This document shows positions 1-6,495 of a stretch of DNA of 20,286 nt, one piece after another (position 1 is the first letter of the stretch; every line of letters begins with the position of its first letter). The DNA lies in NCBI GenBank assembly GCA_002358555.1, contig DEPC01000057.1, forward strand, positions 1-20,286, given 5' to 3'. The notes under the pieces were generated by a model, which was not told the origin of the DNA, searched no databases, and worked only from the letters and a program-made list of their open reading frames with translations. The DNA is from Hungatella sp. UBA3402. Lineage in GTDB: Bacteria > Bacillota > Clostridia > Lachnospirales > Lachnospiraceae. Both the position numbers and the translations under genes were made by a program.

Positions 1-2
1 TT

Positions 3-107
3 AGAAGGGGCTGTTGCAAAATAATAGATTTCTATAATATATAATATAGATATTTGGAACATCATATCTATATATTATAGAGTCATAGTATTTTGCAATA
101 GCTTCTT
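3..107. repeat. Near-perfect palindromic element, MITE-like or large terminator hairpin
   Basis: The outer arms match as AGAAGGGGCTGTTGCAAAAT against AGAAGCTATTGCAAAAT read from the other strand. The inner arms (ATAGATAT at 46-53, ATATCTAT at 64-71) close on a loop at 54-63, so almost the whole stretch folds back on itself. The end sequence CTGTTGCAAAAT resembles the terminal repeats of several insertion sequence families, which suggests a small non-autonomous element. It lies just downstream of the minus-strand kinase gene, so it could also act as that gene's terminator. The window edge hides any target duplication on the left. Confidence 0.55.
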
Positions 108-170
108 TTACTTTAATTATAGAGGTTAGTCTGTTTTGTAGAGGAAGATGATAAACATCATTCAGATAGT

Positions 171-1520
171 TTAGTATATCGTTGAATATCCATTTGGCAA
201 AGGGAGCATAACTGTCAGAGTAAATTCTTTTCCATGTGCATCATAGGCTGCAGTTCCTCCGTATTTTTCTGCCAGACGTCGAATATTTTTAAGACCATAG
301 CCATGCTCGTCCTCTTTACTTTTTCTAGTTAAGAGCTGCTTAGAATTCTGTTTTAAAGTTCCATCAAAATAATTGTGGAAACGGAAGAAAACTATCTGGT
401 CAGATATCCCAATTTTTACCTGAATCTCTTTTAATGTACTGTCAGAGAGCCGTTCAACAGCCTCAATAGCGTTATCTATAGCATTTCCGAAAATTGCACA
501 CAAATCAAGGCTATGAATAAATTCTAGATGATGTCCATCAATAAAAGGAGTAAGACGGATATGTTTTTCTTGGCATTCTTGAATTTTCTCTGTCAACAGG
601 ATATCCAGAACTTCACTGCCTGTTTCTTGATATCGCTCGAATGGTTCAATCTCCTGACGCATAGCCTTAACATAATCCTGGACTTCATTAAGATGAAGGG
701 CTTCGATGCCAGCTAAATAATGTTTTAGGTCATGATATTTGCTATTGATAATTTCCATAGTTTCTTTTTGCACAAGATATTGCTGTTGTCGCTGCTGCAG
801 AAGCAGTTCCATTTTCATCAATTCATTGCGCTCCTTTTCTATAGAAAGATTTTTGTCTGTTGTGACAATCAGAAGTAAAGCGCAGACAGCACTGACCATC
901 TGTACCATTTGCAGATAAATCCATAGATAATCGTCCCCACCCATATATAAAAACTGCAGGTTGCGCACTAACAAATATAGAACTAAGGGAAAGCTTAAGC
1001 AAATGGTTTGGGGACCGCTGATATTTAAGGATTCATGACAAAGAAGCTGAGTCCGAATGATAAAGGTGCCGACACATACAAGCAAAAGATAGAGAACGAG
1101 AAGAAGGATATTTTGAAAACTGCCAAATGTGCCAGGTGAAAGCAAGACGATTAGGCTGACCATAGGACCATCTTTAGTAAGCTGTTTGGCTGATTCGACA
1201 ATCAGACAGAATACTGTACTGGAAAAAAGAGCTTCTTTCCAGTTACAACTGTGGGATAAAAGTAAGTAGCCTATCCATAAAACCAGAAAAAGAAGACAAT
1301 GATATACAACATGAAAATGTTGAAACTGAAGGAAAATACATAAAGCTAAAAAGAGAACCTTTTGTATGAGATTACTCCAGAGGTGATTAGAATGTTCCTT
1401 AAAAGAGCCAACAAACCATAAAAATAGGCAGCCTTCAAAAAGACTCAAGATGGTAACAACCATGGGAAGCTGCCAAAACCATTCTCCATTTTGGTAGACA
1501 TATTTCCATAAACCTTCCAT
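171..1520 (-). CDS. AgrC-like GHKL sensor histidine kinase
   Basis: This is the membrane sensor kinase of a two-component system. The N-terminal half (about residues 15-220) is a run of hydrophobic segments, probably six membrane helices. A Gln/Glu-rich stretch follows, probably a coiled coil (about 225-258). The H-box is NSKYHDLKHYL with the phospho-accepting His near residue 263. The N-box is NAIDNAIEA (about 346-354) and the G-box is GYGLKNIRRLAEKYGG (about 408-423). This is the HATPase_c_5/AgrC arrangement, usually paired with LytTR regulators and often sensing peptides or small molecules. I chose the ATG that overlaps the regulator's stop (TGATG), with GGGAGG 8 bases upstream. A TTG one codon earlier (1521-1523) is the alternative. 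No agrB or agrD is visible in the window, so the ligand is unknown. Confidence 0.9.
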   Translation of the reverse strand: MEGLWKYVYQNGEWFWQLPMVVTILSLFEGCLFLWFVGSFKEHSNHLWSNLIQKVLFLALCIFLQFQHFHVVYHCLLFLVLWIGYLLLSHSCNWKEALFSSTVFCLIVESAKQLTKDGPMVSLIVLLSPGTFGSFQNILLLVLYLLLVCVGTFIIRTQLLCHESLNISGPQTICLSFPLVLYLLVRNLQFLYMGGDDYLWIYLQMVQMVSAVCALLLIVTTDKNLSIEKERNELMKMELLLQQRQQQYLVQKETMEIINSKYHDLKHYLAGIEALHLNEVQDYVKAMRQEIEPFERYQETGSEVLDILLTEKIQECQEKHIRLTPFIDGHHLEFIHSLDLCAIFGNAIDNAIEAVERLSDSTLKEIQVKIGISDQIVFFRFHNYFDGTLKQNSKQLLTRKSKEDEHGYGLKNIRRLAEKYGGTAAYDAHGKEFTLTVMLPLPNGYSTIY

Positions 1521-2230
1521 CAAAGCATCCTCCCACGGTAATTAGCTAGTACTGTCATAAATTCGCGTTTTCGATATTTGCTGACAGGAATCAGGGTTTG
1601 TTGTACCATGATATTGTTGACATTAAAAGCCCTAACATAGTCTAAATTGACCAAAAAAGCATTATGACATCGGAAAAAAGGTTCCTCCTTCAGTTTTTTC
1701 TCCAAAGCATAGAGAGGTTCGGAGCTGTACTTAATATCCCCATTGGTCTGGTGTAAAAGGGTTTTCTTGTTTAGAGCTTCGATATAAATAATCTCTCGAA
1801 TATTACAGCAGATTACTTCCTTCCCTTGACGTGTCATTAAAAAGCGGGCCTGGTGATAATCCAACTTAGCGATAAGTCTATCCATATGAGTGGAAAAAAC
1901 AGGATATGTGATAGGTTTCACAATAAAATCAGTGGCATCAACTGCATAACCTTCCAGGGCAAACTGTACCATATTTGTAACAAAGAGAAGTAGAACTCGG
2001 CGGTCAAATTCTCGCACTTTGTAGGCGGCTCGAATTCCGTCCATATATTTCAATTCAATATCCAAAAAGGCAATATCTAGCTCCGGCGGATAGTCATCAA
2101 GAAATTCTGTCCCATCGGAAAAAAGAAAAATTTTCGCAGTCTGTTCGTGCTCATTTAGGTAGCGTTCCACAAAGTGTTGCAGCTTTTTTTGTTCGGAAGC
2201 CACATCTTCAACAATCGCAATTTGAATCAT
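1520..2230 (-). CDS. LytTR-family response regulator
   Basis: This is the transcriptional regulator partner of the downstream kinase, 236 residues, the usual size for an AgrA/LytR-type protein. The receiver domain (about 1-125) has the acidic pair E8/D9, the phosphorylation site D57 in FLDIEL, T85, and K105 in the FIVKP motif. The LytTR DNA-binding domain (about 137-232) shows the family pattern EIIYIEALNKKTLLH, a conserved FFRCHNAFLVNLDYV stretch and a VSKYRKREF end. AGGAG lies 7 bases before the ATG. It is transcribed first, with the kinase overlapping its stop codon. The divergent reductase gene is the obvious candidate target, but that is inference. I found no convincing pair of LytTR direct repeats in the intergenic region. 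Confidence 0.92.
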   Translation of the reverse strand: MIQIAIVEDVASEQKKLQHFVERYLNEHEQTAKIFLFSDGTEFLDDYPPELDIAFLDIELKYMDGIRAAYKVREFDRRVLLLFVTNMVQFALEGYAVDATDFIVKPITYPVFSTHMDRLIAKLDYHQARFLMTRQGKEVICCNIREIIYIEALNKKTLLHQTNGDIKYSSEPLYALEKKLKEEPFFRCHNAFLVNLDYVRAFNVNNIMVQQTLIPVSKYRKREFMTVLANYRGRML

Positions 2231-2284
2231 AGTGTTCTCCTGGTTCCATTTATCCTGCTTATCTGTCCAGATGTCAGCGGTTTG

Positions 2285-2313
2285 GTCACAGAGTTAAGAA
2301 ACTATGCTATACT
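2285..2313 (+). promoter_or_regulatory. Predicted promoter of the Tat flavoprotein gene
   Basis: There is an extended -10, TGC-TATACT (TATACT at 2308-2313), with a 4/6 -35 match GTCACA at 2285-2290 and a 17-base spacer. The leader to the ATG at 2390 would be about 70 bases. The -10 element is one arm of a perfect 12-bp inverted repeat (CTATGCTATACT, 2302-2313 and 2348-2359). The other arm is the -10 of the opposing promoter. Confidence 0.5.
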
Positions 2314-2347
2314 CTGGATATTTGGAATAGAATTTTGTTATGTCATA

Positions 2348-2376
2348 AGTATAGCATAGCTAATCGAAAAATGGAA
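2348..2376 (-). promoter_or_regulatory. Predicted promoter of the two-component operon
   Basis: On the minus strand TGC-TATACT (-10 at 2353-2348) is preceded by TTCCAT (2376-2371) at a 17-base spacing, a weak -35. The transcript would run through the opposing promoter to the regulator start at 2230, with a leader of about 110 bases. Predicted start points of the two promoters face each other about 20 bases apart. Confidence 0.45.
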
Positions 2377-2389
2377 AGGAGAAATTGTG

Positions 2390-4204
2390 ATGAAAAAAAC
2401 CAGTTCTATGATTTCCCGCCGTGACTTCCTTAAGGGCGCAGCAGCAGGTGCTGTCTCTCTGGCAGGTATGGGCCTGCTGGGTGCTTGTTCTGCTAGTTCC
2501 TCTGCTGATTCTGCTGAAACTGGTACAACTACTACAGCAGAATCGACAACAACAGAAGCTACAACAGCAGCAGCTACCACAGAAGCCACGGTTGAAGCCG
2601 AGACTACAGAGGCAGCAGAAAGCAGCATAGTAACAGAGCAGACCAATTGGCGTACAGCACCAGCTCCTATTGATGACAACCAGATTAACGAGAGCTATGA
2701 CACAGATGTAGTGGTAGTAGGACATGGTTATGCTGGGTTGAATGCCTGTCGTTATCTGGCATCTCAGGGAATAAAAGTAATCTTGATTGAGTCCCAGTCT
2801 GAGGACCGCTATATGGCTATGGGCAATGAAGCTGGTACCCCCAATGCAAAAGCTTTGTTGGACAGAGGCGTTCCAACTGTTGACCCTATTGAGTACTATA
2901 ATAATTGGATGCTTAACTGCAACTATCAGGCGAATCCACAGCTAGTAATGAAATTCTGCCAGAATTCGGGTGCAAGTATGGATGAATACCTGTCTGTATT
3001 ATCAGAAGAAGATTTAGCTCAAATGACAACTGCATTTTATCCGCCAACCGAGCATCAGATGGACCATATTGGGGCATATAAATTCTGGCCAAGCACCTGC
3101 AGTTTTTACAGTCAGGAATGCAATCAAACTTACATACATAAGAAAAATAGGGAAAAGGCAATTTCTGATGGTGCAACCTTCCTATTTTCTATGGAGGCAC
3201 AGCAGCTAATTAGTGATGGCAATGCCATTACAGGCTTGGTGGCGACAAATGCTGATGGAGAATATATTAAATTTAATTGTAAAGCGGTTGTTCTGGCTAC
3301 AGGAGGATTTGGTGCCAATAAAGAGATGCAGGAGGATTTATTAAAGGATTTAGGCGGCTGTCTGACTCCAGATGAATCATTTGCCGTACTGATGGATTCT
3401 GATGGACGGGGTATCCAGATGGCTTACTGGGTAGGTGGTAAGTTAGATTCCATGGGCATTGCTACCATGAATGGTAAACATTATCACCCTGGATATCCCC
3501 AAGGGTTGTGGCTGGATTCCTATGGAAAACGTTATTGCAATGAATATTGGGGACCTATTGAATTCCGCGGACGTCCAGCTTTACAGATGAACAGAGATGC
3601 ATTCTATGCCATTTATGACTCTAAACTGACGGAATACTTAGCCTATTCGGTTCCATCTCATGGATCTACCTATGCATCAGAGGAACAGATTAGCAGCATA
3701 AAGGAGGAACTAGAAGCTGCAATAGCTGCTGGAGCAAAAGGAGTGGAAGGCCATGATTTAAGTGCAACCTTTACTCGTTATGCAGCCAATACGATTGATG
3801 AGCTTTTGGATCTCATATGCCAGGATGAAAAGGTGAAAGCTAATATTAAGGACTCGATTCAACGTTATAATGAACTATGTGCGAAAAAACAAGATGACGA
3901 TTTTGGCCGTGACGGCGGGCTGATGTTCCCTATTGAGGAAGGGCCATTTTTCTGTGATGTGAAACCCACGGATATCGGCTGGATGATGTGTACCTGTGGC
4001 GGTTTGGTAATTAATGCAGAACAACAAGTTTTGGACAACTATTACAAGCCTATTTCTGGTTTGTTTGCCTCTGGAAATTGTACCAGCGGACGATTTGGCA
4101 CAGAATATTTTACTCCTACTCCTGGTGTGAGTCTAGGAATAGCTATCACTTTGGGACGTGAATGTGGAAAGTCTGTAGAGAAATTTTTAAATGGAGAGCT
4201 GTAA
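2390..4204 (+). CDS. Tat-exported, lipid-anchored FAD-dependent reductase (fumarate reductase flavoprotein family)
   Basis: The N-terminus carries a twin-arginine signal (SRRDFLK, Arg 10-11), a hydrophobic core and a lipobox LLGAC (Cys33), so the protein should be exported folded and tethered to the outer membrane face. Residues 34-80 are an Ser/Thr/Ala/Glu-rich flexible tether. The FAD_binding_2 domain begins at about 105 with the dinucleotide motif GHGYAG (about 111-116). ATGGFG and the C-terminal GLFASGNCTSGRFGTEYFTPTPG stretch, broken here into GLFASGNCTSGRF and GTEYF, complete the FAD site. No CxxCH haem motif and no FMN_bind domain are present, so electrons must come from another protein. 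Relatives reduce organic acceptors such as fumarate, urocanate or cinnamates; the substrate here is unknown. I chose ATG 2390 (GGAAAGGAG 8 bases upstream) over GTG 2387. Confidence 0.9.
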   Translation: MKKTSSMISRRDFLKGAAAGAVSLAGMGLLGACSASSSADSAETGTTTTAESTTTEATTAAATTEATVEAETTEAAESSIVTEQTNWRTAPAPIDDNQINESYDTDVVVVGHGYAGLNACRYLASQGIKVILIESQSEDRYMAMGNEAGTPNAKALLDRGVPTVDPIEYYNNWMLNCNYQANPQLVMKFCQNSGASMDEYLSVLSEEDLAQMTTAFYPPTEHQMDHIGAYKFWPSTCSFYSQECNQTYIHKKNREKAISDGATFLFSMEAQQLISDGNAITGLVATNADGEYIKFNCKAVVLATGGFGANKEMQEDLLKDLGGCLTPDESFAVLMDSDGRGIQMAYWVGGKLDSMGIATMNGKHYHPGYPQGLWLDSYGKRYCNEYWGPIEFRGRPALQMNRDAFYAIYDSKLTEYLAYSVPSHGSTYASEEQISSIKEELEAAIAAGAKGVEGHDLSATFTRYAANTIDELLDLICQDEKVKANIKDSIQRYNELCAKKQDDDFGRDGGLMFPIEEGPFFCDVKPTDIGWMMCTCGGLVINAEQQVLDNYYKPISGLFASGNCTSGRFGTEYFTPTPGVSLGIAITLGRECGKSVEKFLNGEL

Positions 4205-4280
4205 GAGGTTGGGAATAGACGCTTGTCTTTTTCATTACAGGCTATCATAACTTTCCATGATTTATTGAAAGGAAATAGGG

Positions 4281-4338
4281 AAAAATAAAAAACTGGAATA
4301 GAGACATAGAAAAATTGTGTTCTCTATTCCAATTTTTT
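4281..4338. terminator. Bidirectional intrinsic terminator
   Basis: The stem GGAATAGAGA (4295-4304) pairs with TCTCTATTCC (4321-4330) around a 16-base loop. A T-run follows on the plus strand (4333-4339), and an A-rich run precedes the stem, giving a T-run on the minus strand. It can end both the flavoprotein transcript and the minus-strand radical SAM transcript. Confidence 0.85.
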
Positions 4339-4368
4339 TGTTGAAGATATTTTATTGAATCAATTTTT

Positions 4369-4503
4369 TTATTCCATCAACAGAGCCTTCTCCTTCATAG
4401 GAATTAAAGCTTTTACAGTTTCATGCATATCTGACAAAGAGTAATTGTGAACTATCCATTGTCTAAAGCCTATGAGATTGCGGCCACATTTTTTCAAATA
4501 CAT
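4369..4503 (-). other. Possible 44-residue ORF overlapping the end of the radical SAM gene
   Basis: An ATG at 4503-4501 lies within the last codons of the radical SAM gene (ATGTATTTGA overlap) and opens a frame of 44 residues ending just before the bidirectional terminator. The translation ends SLSDMHETVKALIPMKEKAL and then LME. There is no good ribosome binding site, so translation would need coupling to the upstream gene. It could be a small real gene, a gene remnant, or chance. I do not recognise a family. Confidence 0.2.
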
Positions 4504-5666
4504 TCTAGACGATTAAGAATATCTGAGACAATACCCATGGGAGTAAGCCTTACACACCTAGATTTTAAAGATGAAGCTTCATTATCAATCATATCTTCGG
4601 TCAAGAACCCATCTGCAATAAGCGATGGAAACACATTTTGCAGCAAATTATCGGCGATATCGCCAAAATGTTCCTTTAATTCGTGCAGACATAATCCTTT
4701 GGTTAATGTTAAGTGTGACACAACGAAGCGAAGCATTTCACTGTAGGAATCAAGCCGAACCATATGATTAGCAATAACGGATATCTCGGAAGAATTTTCA
4801 ATATATTCTCTGAGATTATGGCCATTAGTATAAAAGACACTATCCAAATAGCTATCAGCTTGATACCCGAATCCCATATAAGGTGTGCCTAAAAGTTGAG
4901 AAAGTTTCCATCGATTCTCACAGCCTGGACGAGCAAAATTGGTGATGGTATAGGGCTGATATCCCAGAGATAACAACAATTCCCTGGCATATTCGTAATA
5001 TTCAGCGGCAGTTTCTAAAGAGCAGGAGGACAGTTCCCCTGTTTGACAGCGTTTGGCCAGTGGTGTGCCAGGAATGAGGCGAAGTGAGGTTAGAGTCAAA
5101 TGCTCTGGAGAATAGGCTAAAGCCATATCTAAGGAATGTTTCCAACTCTGCATGGTTTGACCAGGAATCCCATAAAGCAGAGAAAAATCTAGATTTCTTA
5201 TATGGAAGGTGCGGATAGCCACATCTACCATAGTCAAGGCATCGAAACGATAAGGACGGCAGAGTAGTTTATGTTCCATAAGATTGGCTGTCTCCAGACC
5301 AATAGTCCAGAAATTGACCCCAACATTTTGTAGCCGCTGAACTAGAGAACGGGAATATTGACCTGGCATAGTCTGTACTTGTATCTGAACATCCTTAGTT
5401 AGAGGAAATGTTTTATGTACAAAGCGAAGCAAAGTCTGTAACATCTCTGGAGAAGCCAATAGTGGGGTTCCTCCTTCTAAAGAAATAGCGGGAATAACCA
5501 TATCTTGCATTTCTGTTGCAGCAGATTCCATTTCATTCAACATGGCCTGATAGTAAGCTTTGAGAACTTTATCATCATAACTGCATATAGATTGACCACA
5601 ATAGCTACATTTATGGTAACAAAATGGAAAGAACAGTTTAAGTAACAACTGATTTTCTTGAGGCAT
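4494..5666 (-). CDS. HemW-like radical SAM protein
   Basis: The protein has 390 residues, close to HemW and oxygen-independent coproporphyrinogen oxidase-like proteins. The radical SAM cluster motif is CYHKCSYC (Cys16, Cys20, Cys23). An SAM-binding EGGTP follows at 64-68, where most relatives have GGGTP. Further family landmarks are FWTIGLETAN, the DFSLLYGIPGQT segment and LRLIPGTPLAKR. HemW proteins bind and transfer haem rather than oxidise coproporphyrinogen, so I call it by family only. The ATG at 5664-5666 has AAAGGAG 8 bases upstream. The longer reading frame to 5720 would put 18 residues across the promoter, so it is rejected. A link to haem supply for respiration is possible but unproven. 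Confidence 0.82.
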   Translation of the reverse strand: MPQENQLLLKLFFPFCYHKCSYCGQSICSYDDKVLKAYYQAMLNEMESAATEMQDMVIPAISLEGGTPLLASPEMLQTLLRFVHKTFPLTKDVQIQVQTMPGQYSRSLVQRLQNVGVNFWTIGLETANLMEHKLLCRPYRFDALTMVDVAIRTFHIRNLDFSLLYGIPGQTMQSWKHSLDMALAYSPEHLTLTSLRLIPGTPLAKRCQTGELSSCSLETAAEYYEYARELLLSLGYQPYTITNFARPGCENRWKLSQLLGTPYMGFGYQADSYLDSVFYTNGHNLREYIENSSEISVIANHMVRLDSYSEMLRFVVSHLTLTKGLCLHELKEHFGDIADNLLQNVFPSLIADGFLTEDMIDNEASSLKSRCVRLTPMGIVSDILNRLECI

Positions 5667-5703
5667 AACATACTCTCCTTTTTCTTGTAATATCCTGTTA
5701 CTT

Positions 5704-5732
5704 ATTGTACACTGTAGCATCAGGTTTTACAA
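5704..5732 (-). promoter_or_regulatory. Predicted promoter of the radical SAM gene
   Basis: On the minus strand TTGTAA (5732-5727), a 17-base spacer and TACAAT (5709-5704), with a TG just before the -10, make a good housekeeping-type promoter. It ends 37 bases before the chosen ATG. This supports the shorter start of the gene. Confidence 0.6.
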
Positions 5733-5752
5733 GAAGGGACAAAAGAGTATTA

Positions 5753-6025
5753 TTATTTTTTCCAGCGCTTTAATGTTGGGAACCATTCAATCATGATTTT
5801 TCTTGCTTCTTCTTCATTCATATTTGGATTAGCGGCAACCATAGGAGGTATACATATCTCAACCATTTCTTCCATTGTACCATTAAAAGTAAATTCACCA
5901 TTTTCAAAACAATACTTGCAATACTCACTATTTTTGCTACCATCGGCATTTGTTCCATACAGTTCATCGCTATCTCCCATCGGCATACCACAGCACTGGC
6001 AAAATCTCTGATTCATCTCGTTCAT
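5753..6025 (-). CDS. Small zinc-ribbon protein
   Basis: This 90-residue protein matches the putative zinc ribbon family seen widely in anaerobic Firmicutes. The zinc ligands are Cys9 and Cys12 in CQCCGMPM and Cys36 and Cys39 in YCKYCF, with the family stretch ELYGTNADGSKNSEYC between. A helical C-terminal part follows (MEEMVEICIPPMVAANPNMN and on to KRWKK). The molecular role of the family is not established. GGAGG lies 7 bases before the ATG. It reads on its own between its promoter at about 6066-6121 and the radical SAM promoter. Confidence 0.85.
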   Translation of the reverse strand: MNEMNQRFCQCCGMPMGDSDELYGTNADGSKNSEYCKYCFENGEFTFNGTMEEMVEICIPPMVAANPNMNEEEARKIMIEWFPTLKRWKK

Positions 6026-6064
6026 TTTTTAACCTCCATATTTTCAATAAGTTTAAAATTTATG

Positions 6065-6121
6065 TATAGCAATGTTGCTATAATGTTAATATAGCACATA
6101 TATCCTGACACCTTTTGTCAA
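6065..6121 (-). promoter_or_regulatory. Promoter and stacked dyad operators of the zinc-ribbon gene
   Basis: On the minus strand a TTGACA (6121-6116) is followed by the extended -10-like TGCTATATT (6096-6088), at a spacing of 22, longer than normal. TGACA-AAAGG-TGTCA forms a dyad from the -35. Closer to the gene a palindrome TATAGCAA-TG-TTGCTATA (6065-6082) and a third half-site TATAGC (6090-6095) overlap the start region. The layout suggests a regulated promoter with an off-length spacer, but no regulator can be named. Confidence 0.4.
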
Positions 6122-6495
6122 GGTTTATTCTTTTCATAAATTAACTTGTTATGCTAGTCAAATTAAACTGATCCAATCATATGGAGGAATTTTCTATTAT
6201 GCTTCCTTAAGTCTCAATATATTTTGTATAATTGTTCATAATACTTCACCAATATCGCAAGCAAAGTATCATGACTAAAATATCCTTTTCTTTCAAATAA
6301 TGCTTTAGAAATATTATAGATCATTAATTCTCTACTATTTAGTTTTATGATATCTGTTGCATTGAATAACTTTAATATATATAATAATTATAAAAAATAT
6401 AAACAAGGTAACCATATAATCTATTCCTGCAAATATCATATGGTATTTTGTCTAAAGTATCAATGTTTCATTTTAACAAAATAAGGAGAAATCGT
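6122..6495. other. AT-rich intergenic stretch
   Basis: The stretch is very AT-rich and mostly closed in all frames. It contains a TATAAT (6415-6420) that may be the -10 of the MATE gene, but without a clear -35. Apart from a possible small minus-strand frame at 6214-6324, I see no gene, repeat or terminator here. Confidence 0.5.
6214..6324 (-). other. Possible 36-residue ORF or gene remnant
   Basis: On the minus strand the frame is open from 6387 to a TGA at 6216-6214. The first ATG is at 6324 and gives 36 residues, beginning MIYNISKALFERKGYF and ending in a Tyr-rich helix (LVKYYEQLYKIY). It reads like protein sequence despite the AT-rich setting, but the ribosome binding site is weak and upstream codons run into a stop. 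It may be the tail of a decayed gene. No family is recognised. Confidence 0.18.

Noticed and set aside
2271..2300. Possible LytTR direct repeats (GGTTTGG and GAGTTAAG)
   Set aside because: The GTT cores are only 13 bases apart, whereas LytTR sites are normally about 21-22 bases start to start, and the flanks match poorly.
2338..2725. Two minus-strand frames of 113 and 121 residues
   Set aside because: They are antisense to the signal peptide and Thr/Ala-rich tether of the flavoprotein. Their low-complexity Val/Ala or Cys/Ser-rich translations come from the triplet repeats.
6330..6495. Guanidine-type riboswitch upstream of the MepA-like MATE gene
   Set aside because: Such leaders are known for some mepA genes, but this stretch is AT-rich with no terminator stem or G/C-rich aptamer core.
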